A stretch of 64,000 bases of DNA from Durusdinium trenchii (GCA_963970005.1 CAXAMN010001181.1:95211-159210); one strand, 5' to 3'; shown: positions 28,239 through 38,770, counted from the first letter of the stretch. Notes: generated from the letters alone by a model not told the origin. Program-made: numbers and translations.

Positions 28239-28270
28239 TTAGTAAAATTACTACTTTAGCAGACTTAGGG
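28239..28270 (-). repeat. Right terminal inverted repeat
   Basis: Inverted partner of 23956-23987. Followed by CA and then the copia B integrase frame. Confidence 0.9.
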
Positions 28271-28272
28271 CA

Positions 28273-29043
28273 TAGGTCTGCTTTCCTCGGGAGGTTCAAG
28301 GAAACTGACACGGCGGCTTGACGGTTCGGATGGCTTGGTGGTGTTGGCTTCTTCTGACTCCATTTCAAGGTCTTCCGAAGGCGGCACGGTGCTTTCGGTT
28401 GCGCTCCGAGGAGGTGGTGCTTCAGGGTCCGTTCTTCGTTCGGTAACCCTGATGATTCTTTGAACTTCGTCCCCGGGCATGTCTTCATCTTGAGGGAAGC
28501 TTTCTTGAGTGACATCTTGAAAAGCCACTTGGCCCGGCTTGTGGACTTTGTTCAACATTTCCTTGGAAAGTTCCACCACTAGCTCGGCTCCCAGCTCTTC
28601 TTCAGGGTGCGCAAGCCTGATTTGCTCTCGGCTGGCTTTCCACAATCGTCCTCCCATCGAAACCCAACAGGAACGGTTGTTGAGGTCTTCTGCAATGAGG
28701 ACACCTGGGCCGGTCCAGCCTTTGTAAGATGGGGTGTCTCTGAAGACATAGATCCATGAGCCTGGTGCTAGGCTCTTCATGTCTGAGGTTCTTGTCTTGG
28801 CCCTTATGCTTCTTCGGATGGCCTCTTGATCCTGTCTCCGAACCCACTCCTTGGTGGCGATGTCTTGAATCTCCCACAGTCTTCGCGCCGGTTCAGTGAC
28901 TGATGCTTGCAGGAGTTCTTGGTCCATGGAGTCGGAGGTCAACATCGAACCGGGGATGCGGAGGTTCTTGCCAAAAACTCTTTGCATGGGAGAGAAACCG
29001 AATCTGTTCATGCACCTGTTCCGCGCCGACACAGCTTCAGCAA
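28273..29043 (-). CDS. Copia B integrase C-terminal domain and linker
   Basis: About 255 codons: a Trp/Arg-rich integrase C-terminus (NRFGFSPMQRVFGKNLRIPG, then GSWIYVFRDTPSYKGWTGPG with the GPG-like SH3-type strand typical of copia integrases), then a Pro/Glu/Ser-rich linker. The frame is cut at its 3' end by the DNA transposon and at its 5' end by a 7-bp duplication at 29044-29057. Confidence 0.8.
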
Positions 29044-29057
29044 TCACTAGTCACTAG
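29044..29057. repeat. Perfect 7-bp tandem duplication that breaks integrase
   Basis: TCACTAG occurs twice in direct contact. With a single copy the upstream and downstream integrase frames would be continuous. Possible excision footprint or slippage. Confidence 0.8.
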
Positions 29058-30119
29058 GTGAAGCTCTTCTGGGGTTGCAGACACTTCATGGGCTGTTGCC
29101 AAAATCTTCTCCTTCAGGATTCCTCCTGCGCGTTCTGTGCGGCTGTTTTGCCATGGACTTTCTGCATCAATGTAATGCAGCCCACAGCCTTGGCCTCCTA
29201 GCATTGCATGGAACTTCTCATTGAAGAATTCCTTGCCTCTGTCCATGACCAGCAGCTCAGGCGGGCCGAAAACCTTGACCCACATGTCCATCAACGTCCG
29301 CAGAACTTCATCGGCTGACTTGTTCTGGCACAGGCTTGCCTGCTGGTAGTTGGTTCCCCAGCATAAGGCATGGAGCAAAATGTACTCTCGCCCAAAGATG
29401 GGTAGGAAACAAAGGTCGACTCCCACGACTTGGTTGAATTCGAGGGACCTCATCAAATGGCCTGGCCTTGCGGGACTGGGCTTGGCTCGACTGGCGCATG
29501 TGGCGCATCCGAAGTGGTCCTTGGTCCAACGAAGGATTTCTGATCGCACTCCAGAATTCTTCAGGGCTCGTAGGAACAACTCAGAAGCTGGATGTCCCAA
29601 ATTTCGGTGGAGCCTGTGCACCTCTCGGCGCAGCGCTGGGGCCAGTGCAAATTGCCCATCATCTGTTTTGGAGAAGTCGTCAACCTTCTCCAGAGCCTTG
29701 GCGATCCTTGGCTGCTCTTCCAGCCGCCTCAGCTCTCTTCTTACATCCTCCACAGCATCATGCTCCGGAGGTTCAGGCATTTGAGCCCTTGGTTCATCTG
29801 ATGGGTCCACCTCCGTCGGCTCGAATTCGGTCGGATAGGATGAGGTTGCATACGACCGCTGAAATTCCTCCTCCAACTCCACTTGGTCTTTGGCATACAA
29901 GTAGGCGGCTTGGCCCATTGCTTTGCCCTTTTGAACTGCCTCCGGCGGTAGGGCATTGGTGTCTGCCTTGATTCCAAGAGCTTCTTTGATTCCTCTCAGA
30001 ATCGCCTTCACAAAGGCGGGCTTGTAGATGGCAGCCCCACTGGCTGCTCCCACCAATGAGTTGACCGTGTTCATGGCCTTTGTCACAGAGACGGCTGACA
30101 TGGGCGGCCATCTCTGCAA
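29058..30119 (-). CDS. Copia B pre-integrase zinc domain and integrase core
   Basis: HHCC domain (VHRLHRNLGHPASELFLRAL, later CATC), then integrase with first Asp in VVGVDLCFLPI, second in LLVMDRGKEFFNEKF, and Glu in SPWQNSRTERAGG: the DDE triad is complete. The N-terminal 130 residues are an acidic linker. All catalytic positions are present although the polyprotein is broken elsewhere. Confidence 0.88.
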
Positions 30120-31251
30120 TGTTGGTGACCAGCGTGGTCGGCTTCTTCACCACTTGGTCTTTGTATGGCCCACTGGTGGCACGTAGTCCAAAGCGGCACA
30201 TGTCGAGGAGGATCTGGTATACTCCAGGCTCCTAACTGGTTCATTTCGTCCAGTTGCCATGAGGAGGCACTGGCAGGCTGCTCGAGCACAAATCCTCTGT
30301 GCTCCTTGAGTTGGAGGCGGCACAAACTGATTGCAAAGAGCATGTGATTGAGACCTTGTTCATACTCTTGCTGAACGACCCTTTGATTCCTCTTGTGGTT
30401 TGAAAGGGATCGGAGTCTTGAGAAGACCGTGCGCGGTGGGCTCAAAATGAGCACTGCCGGTCGGTGCTTGGCGATCGAGCCTGGCGACGGTGTTCTGGCA
30501 GATCAAAGTTCCAGCCCGTCGTGACGTCCAGGGCGAGTTTGGCTCGAAGGCCTTGTTTTGTGGCTTCCTTGGCGACTCGGGGCTGTGAGTACACCTCTCC
30601 AACCTGATCGAGGAAATTTCGAAGCCCCTGTGACACGAAGCTTCTCTGTTCTTTGTCTAAGATCCTTGGCTTTCCATCAAAATCAGTCCTTCCAAGCTCA
30701 GTGGTGCTTGGAGTGAGCAAGTAAGCAAAACGAGGGGGCGTGATGCCAGCATCGTCCTCAGACTCCATCCGAGTGCCGAGCCAGTCGAAACGGGCTTCGG
30801 TGCCGGGCATCACACACAAAATGACTGCGCATGCCATCATCGCTGCTTTGGCGCCTGTCCCTTGCATCTTCATCGGTTTCTTTGTCGGCTGCTTAACATC
30901 CTTGCTGGCCGATAGGGACTGGGTGGCGTCGTGGGCTGCCAATGGCACTGGAGAAAAGATACCCTCAAAAGGATTTCGTGGTGGCAAAGAGCTCTCCAAA
31001 ATGGTAGGGCTCTCGTGAGACTTTGAACCCTGCTGGACTGGGTTCTCCGTAGCCGTTGTACCATCTGCCTTCATGGGGAGGTCACTGAAAAGGAGCTGAC
31101 CCCACTCGACTTCACTTCCTCGTCCGACGAATGGATGGCATGAACTTCCACCCTGTCCGAGATCCTTGGTGTTCGAGGCCTCTGCATCTCTTGGATCTCG
31201 CGAACACCGCTTGAGGGAGTGCGGCGTGTTGCACCACGAGGAGCCGGCCAC
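30050..31251 (-). pseudogene. Copia B methyltransferase-like region (frameshifted, Cys to Arg)
   Basis: Part 1 (30,442-31,251): Ser/Pro-rich, a hydrophobic segment (AAMMACAVILCVMPG) and LALDVTTGWNFDLPEHRRQ. After a frame change at about 30,470, part 2 has VLILSPPRTVFSRL and GFVLEQPASASSW. After another near 30,200, part 3 has MCRFGLRATSGPY, KKPTTLVTN and CDKGHEH. The SPPxTVFS block matches motif IV of cytosine-5 methyltransferases (PPC..FS) except that the catalytic Cys is Arg (CGC where TGC is expected). EQP lies where motif VI (E-N-V) is expected. No protease DSG motif was found upstream. Confidence 0.7.
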
Positions 31252-31437
31252 TGGTTCATGAGCGCTGCATTCATGGCCTCCCTTGGGCCCATGTGACTCT
31301 TCAGCATTTCGTCCAAGCGCTCGTCGGCTGTCTGGTAGTCTGCTGGAATGCGGCCTTGGGTCTGCTTGGATGGCTTCTGGCTGGAGTGCTTGGCTGGCGA
31401 TTCGATGATCTCCTCCAGCTGGAGGGCTGGAATGCCC

Positions 31438-31746
31438 TCAGAGTGCCTGGGGGCCGGGAGCGTCTTCGGGTAAGCCACCTTGGAGGGCTTGAACACTTTG
31501 GGCTCCCGTGTTCAAGGCCTTGTCTTCGGCCCATTCCAAGCACTCCCATCGTGACCCACATGCCAGGCAGGTCCACCAATGCTGACCACGGCCTGCTCGC
31601 TGCCTGAGCTGATCTTCTTCGTGGGCACAATCTTGGGGCTCGAAACGCCAGGTCTTGCAGGCGCTTGACCGTTTCAACTCCTGCCCGATGCCACGGCGAA
31701 TCTTTCCATCGCCGATCTTCTTGGAGCTCTTGGGCTTCTCCTTCAC
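31438..31746 (-). pseudogene. Copia B gag-type Cys motif
   Basis: Basic region followed by a Cys/His/Trp segment with WWTCLACGSRWECL, a C-x2-C pair flanked by Trp, seen in gag proteins of this element type. A second overlapping frame (31,071-31,496) carries the Pro/Ser-rich continuation, so at least one frame change lies near 31,480. Partial. Confidence 0.5.
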
Positions 31747-31819
31747 AGCCTCGACTGACTTGGGCTGTGAGATTTACCGGAAGAAGATGCAGTTGGGCAA
31801 TCGCACCATGTGATCTTCT

Positions 31820-32078
31820 GTTTACAAGGCTGGATAGAGGATTTCGCTTTGACCCACTGACAGAGTTGCCGGATGACTTCGAACAGTACTTCGTGAAGCT
31901 TCAGCGAAAACCACAACAGACATTACAAGACTACATGAACGATTACACCCGGTGTGAGAGAAGGCTGAAAGTGACACACAATGTTGAGCTGCCAGAGAAA
32001 GTGAGAGCTTGGTGGTTCCTTCGTCGCTCAGGGATCACAAAGAAGCAGCGACAACTGATTCGCGATGCTTTTGACTGA
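31820..32078 (+). pseudogene. Inverted copia gag fragment
   Basis: Plus-strand stretch with FDPLTELPDDFEQYFVKLQR, LQDYMNDYTRCERRLKV and KVRAWWFLRRSGITKKQ, which fits the helical capsid region of copia gag (a Y..F...W.LL-type arrangement). It is in opposite orientation to copia B and ends at a TGA in 32,078. No RT or integrase follows it, so it is an isolated fragment or part of a rearranged copia B. Confidence 0.6.
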
Positions 32079-32079
32079 A

Positions 32080-34345
32080 CTTTGTGCATGGCGACAGGGC
32101 ATCGAACGTGCGCCATTAGGAAACAACAATACAAAACATTGTGAGCGCACATGAGCTACCCACTGGCCCAGCTGGACAGAAACAAGCAACTCATATTCTG
32201 CACACCGAGCCACCATGTCTCAAAATCTAATTTGGACACCTGCAGAAAAATCGCAGAAAACTCGCTTGAACAAAGGCCATCATACCCTTGATTCACTTCT
32301 TAGTCTAAACATGCCAAGTGATTCTTCTTAAAACAAAGGTTCTCTCAATTGCTTTCATGAGTGCATCCAAATACTTCGGAAAACGCATATTGTAGTGTAA
32401 AGCAGGCGTTTGAAACCGTAGGGCTCGGGCCAAATAGCCTGCCCATTGTGAGCCGCACCATGTTGAAGGGAGCCACACCAGCTGCTGTGCGAATAGTCGT
32501 GGCTAGTGTGCTGAGAAACGTCTGCAAAAGATCAACTGGCCTGAACTGGCGCCCAATTGCATTCAAAGACCATGCCCATAGATTCAAAAATTTCTGGAGC
32601 ATGACATGATATGTGGCCTCCCTGCTGTTTGATTGTTCTTTCCTTGGTCTTTGATTTCGGAGCAGCCAATACCGCTGAATTTCACTCCCGCCAAGCATTT
32701 TTGTTCAAACTCAGGTTGTAAATCCTAGGGCAGCATCCTCCATGCTTTGCCACTGGGATCATTTGCTGAGAATTTTGTAGAAAGATTGTGTCTATAAAAT
32801 GCCCGGCAAACGACTCTATCTAAAATGGTTTGCCAAAGTGTTTTTGAACGCAAAATTCAGCTTTCGTGGGTGGGTTGGTTGGCTCGTTGGGACGACAGGG
32901 CGTGTGACTGGGAGATGGGTCAAGAGACGAGACGGTATGACTTGTCGTCTCTATAAAGTGCCTCTCAAGTGATGTGATCATAGAGGCATGCGAAAACCTG
33001 ATCCACATGCTCTCACAACGTGATTTTTATAAAATGCAAATCCTGATTTCAAGCAAAGCACATTCAAAAAGCATGCCAAGAGTGGAGGGGTGTGGCCTTG
33101 ACTGGTAGCACTTGTGGTGGTTGTCCAAATGCATTTCTGGTACCTTGTGCTTCTGAACAATGCATTTTTTCCCCGAAGCCCTGCACAGCGGGTCTCAGTC
33201 ACACTACACGGCGTCGTGACGCATTGTGCCAGCTGATGCCGATTTCATGTGCATTCCACGCCCAGGCGCAGAAAAACAGGCTAGCGTCGCAAAGTTTACT
33301 TTCTTGATTCTCTGGCCGTGCTACCAGGGGCTGATTCTCAAAGCTTGGCCCTGCTTGGCAGGAACTGCAAGCCCTGCTCGACAAGCTCTGCCGCGAGCAG
33401 TCTTTGGAGAACCAAATGTGTACAAAGTAGAGTGAGGTGAACAGCAGCGCAATAATGTGCAATATCTAGCAACGATCAACGAGGGTGAATGATGTCAAGG
33501 CATTGCCACCTGGATACCTTGTGCATCTTTGGGGTCCTGCACGCATTGCACTGCCAATTGCACCTACCCCTTCCAGCAAGCAACCAAATTGTTGAAATCA
33601 GGTCGAGCTTAGAAATGCTGGCCAACAGCCAGCAGGATGAAAAGGATGTGTAGGTGCACAAATTGCGCGAATGACGTGGCACCTCAAAGCGATGGGATTC
33701 AGTCAATCAAAAATGCATGCCATGCCATGGAGCCGCAGTGAAAGAAAGGATTTGAACACGTTGGGAATGACGTTGCTCCTTACTTGCACGCCATACCTTG
33801 GGTATATCCCATTACCAGTAACCGTGGATGATGAAGGCATTTCTCTAAAATAGTGAAAATTTGTGCACTTCGTTCACCGACTGTTACAGATAATGGGACA
33901 AACCCTAGCCCTAGCCATACCAATTTTGGTAACGACATTCGATGCATTTCCTTGTTTAACTTCCATCTTCTTCGTTTTTGACTTCTTCTTTGCTTTTTTG
34001 CTCATCCGTTTTCGGAAATGGTGGAAAGACGGTTAGGCGCTGGGGCTCTGTCCATCGCCGATGTAATCCTAACAAAAAGGAAAATTCGGAATGCAACCCT
34101 TTATCGAATCAGACACTGAAATGCACAAACAAGGATTCAAATGCAAAACTCAATGTCTAAAGTGCCAAGCATCGCTCACAGAAATACAAACACCATTGGA
34201 ATTTGCGCAATATCCTTCGCTACCTGGATTGCTCGATCTGAAGACTAACAAACGGCACGAGTATAAAACAAAACGCGCGGTGTCTCTCTCTCTCTCTGTG
34301 TCATGACTAATATCATCTAATATCCTATTCTCCTTCCATTTCACC
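32080..34345. other. Gene-poor stretch with CTATAAAATGC motifs
   Basis: No supported exon. Variants of CTATAAAATGC occur at about 32,795, 32,952 and 33,027. A short CT run lies at 34,285-34,299. Open frames on both strands are short and lack paired splice signals. Confidence 0.4.
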
Positions 34346-34489
34346 TCACTTCTTGATCCAAGGAGCAAAGGCATTTGCCATTGGTACAGCTAGTCGGCCC
34401 CCTGCCGGAGGAGCAGCTGAAGATTTGGCAGGTTCCGCCTGCAATGGGGGAGCTTCACGTCTATATACTTCTTCTGCAACATGATTATC
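34346..34489 (-). CDS. Terminal exon of unidentified protein
   Basis: Acceptor AATGCAG|G, then 47 codons in phase and a TGA at 34,346. The peptide is EVYRREAPPLQAEPAKSSAA then PPAGGRLAVPMANAFAPWIK, a plausible disordered tail. The upstream frame also stays open to 34,579. Upstream exons probably lie at higher coordinates, for example near 34.9-35.1 kb. No family recognised. Confidence 0.45.
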   Translation of the reverse strand, partial: DNHVAEEVYRREAPPLQAEPAKSSAAPPAGGRLAVPMANAFAPWIKK

Positions 34490-34689
34490 CTGCATTTCCG
34501 CCGTGCTGCAAAGAGGTTCAAAGGCCCAAGTTCCACAAAGTGCCTGTGTCTGAGGAGCAGCTAGGCAAATTACAGCCAAACTGAGCCGGGTAGCGCCTGG
34601 ATGCAGATTGACAAAACACAGAATGGGAGCTGGTCACACAAAGTCTCACATTTTCTCTCAGATTCTGTTTGATACTTTTGGGTTCAAGA

Positions 34690-34772
34690 AGCTATTAGAA
34701 ACAAGTGCATCGCTACTAGTAATAAGTGCCTTACTACTAGAAACAAGAAACCATTAGAAACAAGAAGCAATA
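34690..34772. repeat. Dispersed CTAGTAG-type repeat
   Basis: Alternating CTACTAG/TACTAGTAA cores with AAACAAG and AAGTGC spacers; a diverged copy of the family that forms the 40-bp array at 62.4-63.4 kb. Confidence 0.6.
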
Positions 34773-34942
34773 GCCTTCGTTTGATGCTTTTGGGTTCCGT
34801 TTTTCCGAAGGGCCCCGGGGCCCATGCCCCTCACGTCCCTTCTGGCCTGGCCATGGTCATCAGGCGCTCGTCAATCAAGGACTGGAACCCTAGCGCTTTC
34901 ACCTTTGCAGTGCTGCGCGCCGTGGCATGTCCCCCCTGGGCC

Positions 34943-35120
34943 CTAACAATATGCAAAAACATGGTTTTCATTGCTCTTCTCTACGGAATTCGAGTATTCT
35001 TCCCTTTTGCGTTGTGAAACTGAGCTCGGCACTTGGGCAAGAGCTTCATCGACTTTAGGCTTAGCAAGTTTGCCTGCTTCCCCACACACGTCGTAGGTGG
35101 TGGACAAGCGTCGCTGCGCC
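34943..35120 (-). CDS. Possible exon of unidentified protein
   Basis: Minus-strand stretch encoding EAGKLAKPKVDEALAQVPSS and a charged end (QRKREEYSNSVEKSNENHVF) to a TAG at 34,943. Amino-acid use is coding-like, but the acceptor is unclear. It may belong with the terminal exon at 34,346-34,489. A 314-codon plus-strand frame overlaps (35,033-35,977) and looks like chance. Confidence 0.3.
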
Positions 35121-35977
35121 GTGCGGGTGCGCCCGCTGCTGTCAGTGGTGAACCTCCGCAAAGGGTGGAGCATGGCAGTTGCCAATTGCAACTTGTAAGG
35201 GTCAAAAGAGGTCTGGATTTGAATATGCAATATAACAAGCATGAAAGATCATTTCAACTTCAACTAAATGGACAAAGTGTTTGTGCAAAATGCCCTTTCC
35301 CGAAAGCCCTCTTACGGCTGGCTTGGTCGAACCTTGCGCGAACACAGCAAAACCACAGCTTTTGTTCGAATGTGTTTCGAGGTGTTTCGTTTACCACTGT
35401 GTCTGTGTGCAAAGAACCGTTGCGCGAAACCTTGTGCGATGGAGGGTTTAGGACGACTCCCAAATTGGCATCGGGAACAACCACGCGACCATGTAGTGCA
35501 CAAATCGCTTTGTTCTCGCGATGGGTCAACGCTGTGAAAATTGGCGGCTGGCTGGAAACTCCAGGGTGTATTCGGCATGGAGTTCTGCCTATCATGACTG
35601 CAAATATTCAAGTACTGTATCTGATTTACAAAACAACGAACAGCACAACAAAAACCAAACATGTTCTGGTTTCTTTAAACGTTCAGTGGATCGTGTGGCC
35701 AGCGTCGCCCCTTGGTGCATGGTTTGAAACTCCCCTCTTACGTTTCAGCGACCAAACAAGAACTAGGGCTCCAAAGTTGACACAAGAAATCGAATGGCCA
35801 GTGTCGTCGAATTGTCTAGCGCGTACTAGGGCCCAGCAAACTCTGTCACCTCCGCCTTCTGACGCTTTCTGGCCTATCCGCTACCTGCTATTTCCCCAGC
35901 CCCTTACCTCACTTCGTTCGTGGCAAACCACTCAGCCCAGCCCACAGGCTAGCTTTCGCAATTCAGACCCTCCCTAA

Positions 35978-37054
35978 CCGCACTATAGACTATCGTTTTG
36001 GCAAATGGTTTCTTGATTGATGTCTTGCATCTGCAACTGCGGCATTATCGGCATTTCTAAGCATGTTGAATAACATAGACACACATAGGCAAATTATGTC
36101 AACAAACCGTTGGACAGTTGCAGGAGGGAACAACTGTACAATCGAGCATTCGTGTTAATCTTCTTGTCGCCCGAAGGCTTGAAAAAGGCTTGATGTGGAT
36201 TTCACTGAACATTGCTCGTTGTGTGCCCCACAAATACACTTTGACAACTTGTTGGTTCAATGACCTTACTTCAGGGCCGTGGCCTGCATCCTGTCAGGTT
36301 CTCGGGTGTCATTCTGTGAAAATGCAAGGCAAGAGCGAGGTCGGAGAAGCCAGGTTCCGTGAACACATTAGTCGTGAGCATGGAACTCTGCGAGAAATTC
36401 CTCCCAAAGCCCTTGGCTGCGTTGCTGCGTGGTCTATGATCATTTAGGGTGTGTGTGTGAGCCTCTATGTCTGTTGAGTGCCTGGAACTAAGCCAGCTGA
36501 CAGCATGTATGCCTACACCAGCACAGACCATCACACGCCCCAAATAGCCCAGAATACTTGTGGGCAGCACCTAGGTCCATCTAGGAGCAAGGACGCTTCT
36601 GGGTCCTAGGTTTTGTTTTTCATTCGGTGTAGATGTGATCTGGCGGCGCTCTGCACCAGCACCTAAGCTCCAGTGCACAGGTCCGGCTGGCCACCGGCAC
36701 CCAAGTTCCAGAGCGCACACATGCACCTCTTCCTATACTTGAAGTAAGCACCCAACAGTCTGGCGAAACACAGCGGGAACTATATATATAATTATCAGCA
36801 AGGAGAAAAAAGACCGAGAGAGAACTTTATCGTGTGGCAACCCAAACAAAGCTGGGGCTGCCGAGGCGACCCGCCGCAAACCGCACCATGGATCTCAGCC
36901 GAGCAAGAGGCCCACTAGTAGACAAATTGGCAAAAAGAAAGATCGTGCTCTGGTGTCATTCATTGTACCTGGTTTCTATATAACTTTTGCAGCACACTGG
37001 CTTATACACGTCCCCTGCTGGCTGATTTTTTTCAATGACGTCCATTCTCGGTTG
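35978..37054. other. Gene-poor stretch
   Basis: No exon supported; a short (TA)n run lies at about 36,780-36,790. Nothing else recognised. Confidence 0.4.
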
Positions 37055-37440
37055 ACACTCTTCTATAACAATCTTGCAGGACTTGCTTGTGCGGCACTTT
37101 TGCTTGACAATCTTGTGCAATACTCTTCTAGAACACTCTTCTTAGCAACTGACTGTTGTGGGGCATTCTTGTGGGACACTCTTGTAAAGCAAGCAATCTT
37201 GTGGGACATGCTTGTGGGACAAACACTCTAGGGCTCTAGGACATTCTTGCAGGAAACTCTTGCAAGGCGCTCCTGTGGGGCCCTCTTGTACGGCACTCTT
37301 GTGCAGACTCTTTTGGGACACTCTTGTAATACACTCTTGCAGAATACTCTTGCTTGACATTGTGGTAGAACACTCTTGCAGGGCACTCTGTAGGACGCTC
37401 TTGCAAGGAGGTGGGACATTCTTAGGTCATCTTGGGCAAC
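37055..37440. repeat. Degenerate minisatellite, 16-17-bp unit
   Basis: About 22 imperfect units around a consensus GGGACACTCTTGTAGGA or close to it, with ACTCTTG the best kept part. On the minus strand it reads as repeated QECP/KSVL-type peptides, but stops and length changes argue against a protein. It lies downstream of the minus-strand exons at 37.5-38.9 kb, near or in their 3' end. Confidence 0.75.
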
Positions 37441-37466
37441 TCTTGTAGACGCTCTGCGCCAGTCAT

Positions 37467-37550
37467 TTAGTCCACCTCGGCTGACATCAAACCTATCTCC
37501 GAGTCGTCCATCTGATCCGTCACCCTCGACGTGATGCACCTGCTGCAGGC
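37467..37550 (-). CDS. Probable terminal exon of unidentified protein
   Basis: Acceptor CCTACAG|G followed by 27 codons and a TAA, in phase with the exon at 37,604-37,711. The peptide is acidic and ordinary (TSRVTDQMDDSEIGLMSAEV). The in-phase join across a 53-bp intron is the main support. Confidence 0.4.
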   Translation of the reverse strand, partial: ACSRCITSRVTDQMDDSEIGLMSAEVD

Positions 37551-37603
37551 CTGTAGGGTGCGGGACCGCTAAAGGGTCGAAGTCCTCCATGTGAAGGGAC
37601 TAC

Positions 37604-37711
37604 CTTGAAACCCCCCACATGCCACATGTAGGCCACATGCATTTGCACGGCCTGCAGTTCCTGCTGATCGAATCCATCCCCATTCGGACGGCCCGAAGTG
37701 TTTGCCTCAAC
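37604..37711 (-). CDS. Exon of unidentified protein
   Basis: 108 bp, exactly 36 codons between a CCTGCAG|G acceptor and a TTCAAG|GTAGTC donor. The peptide includes FDQQELQAVQMHVAYMWHVG. Good signals at both sides make this one of the better-supported exons in the 34-39 kb region. Confidence 0.55.
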
Positions 37712-38770
37712 CTGCAGGCTGGCAACGTGGCAAAAGGGGTAGGGCTGGCAACTCCTCCCAAAGTTCGATCGACTGCATTCCACCACACTTCTTGGTAATG
37801 ACGGAGCAAGGGCAAACCATAACGTGGAACTGGACTGGGTAATTAATGCCATACCCTGCCGTGAGTGTCAGGCCAGCTTAGTCGCAGTGCAGCGCTGCAA
37901 AGTCGCACACATCCGAGGATGAAGCCAAGCGCAACACCAAACAGGAAAAGCTCTAGGAACATATGCCGCAAGGCGCAAGGCGAGCAATCTTCGCCTTTTA
38001 CCTCCCAACCAGGCTTCCTTTACTTACAGTTTTAATTGCGCAAACTCGTTTGCTACACATCCACTACAACCGTTTGATTTAGTCGTCTCCCTATTCCAGG
38101 AGAAATTAGTTCAAAGAAAAAAGGCTTGCTGAAGGAATGCCAAGTGCAAGCAAGAAACAGAACTTGTTAAAGTTCTGCAGTTTCATATTGGCAGTCAGAA
38201 ATATGTATGAGGCTGTTTGCGCGTGGACTTTCTTGTCCATCCACTAAAGGATAGTTTTGTTATATCTTGTTTATATATAGTTCCAGGGAGCGATATGCAT
38301 AGCTCCGGCACCAACATCTTAACAGAACAAGTCTTTTAAAGAGGCTGACGCACCCCATAAGTGATAAACGCATAATAGAGCCCTGCGGTGCTTATCCCGT
38401 GAATACATGTGGCACAAATCCAGACTCATGGCTTTGAGCCACAGCTTTTGCTTCTTTGTTCTTGTGCCGTTGATGAGAACAGTCAGCGATTTGTAAAGTA
38501 AATTTACATTGCGCAACTATTTTTCTGTGCCCTCAGATCCCCTGAGCAAACTTTGACACTTGGTTTTAGAATGTTTTAGATCAGTATTGGATTCGCAGGT
38601 TCGTGTCTCGTCATTGTGATTCCAGGTATACCCTCTCTTTCAAGCCTTGCAACAATGGATTGTGGGCCCTACTTTTCTCAGTGTGAATGCTTGGCTGCCG
38701 TGCCTGCTTTTCTTGAGGGAAAGGGTGGTTGGGAGAAGGATTTGCAAGTTGTGCAACGCAGCAAACTCAC

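Larger units (their letters stand above)
23956..28270 (+). mobile_element. DNA transposon with inverted repeats, nested in copia B (CMC/EnSpm-like, tentative)
   Basis: 4,315 bp. The ends are inverted repeats of 32 bases with one mismatch, starting CCCTAAGTCTGCT. Both subterminal regions are AT-rich arrays of AGTAATTT/AAATTACT motifs, and the left side also has longer tandem repeats. The plus strand encodes a Lys/Pro-rich protein and a putative transposase with a Cys-x2-Cys block just after a Gly-Asp-Leu-Asp motif and a later D-x-MH motif. CACTA/EnSpm transposases have a comparable order, 2-3-bp target duplications and subterminal repeat arrays. The coding parts contain frame changes, so this copy is probably inactive. 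Confidence 0.8.
21488..31760 (-). mobile_element. Decayed copia element (copia B), split by a DNA transposon
   Basis: Minus-strand order: a gag-type Cys motif (31,438-31,746), hydrophobic region, methyltransferase-like domain (about 30,050-30,560), HHCC zinc and integrase (29,058-30,119), integrase C-terminus (28,273-29,043), [insertion 23,956-28,270], reverse transcriptase and RNase H (21,488-23,953). Integrase precedes RT, so copia. Several frame changes (near 30,470, 30,200 and 29,050) make it a pseudo-element. No LTR pair or target duplication was found; its gag side ends at an inverted junction near 31,780. Confidence 0.85.

Noticed and set aside
23956-28270. piggyBac element, because the ends start CCCT
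   Set aside because: The duplication is not TTAA, and the encoded protein has a C-x2-C and D-x-MH arrangement unlike piggyBac transposases.
35033-35977. 314-codon open frame on the plus strand
   Set aside because: Composition looks random, no family pattern, and a more coding-like minus-strand stretch overlaps its start. Chance frames of this length occur in GC-balanced DNA.
37228-37590. 120-codon minus-strand frame through the minisatellite
   Set aside because: The repeated peptide is a by-product of the tandem repeat; the in-phase exon at 37,467-37,550 ends before it.
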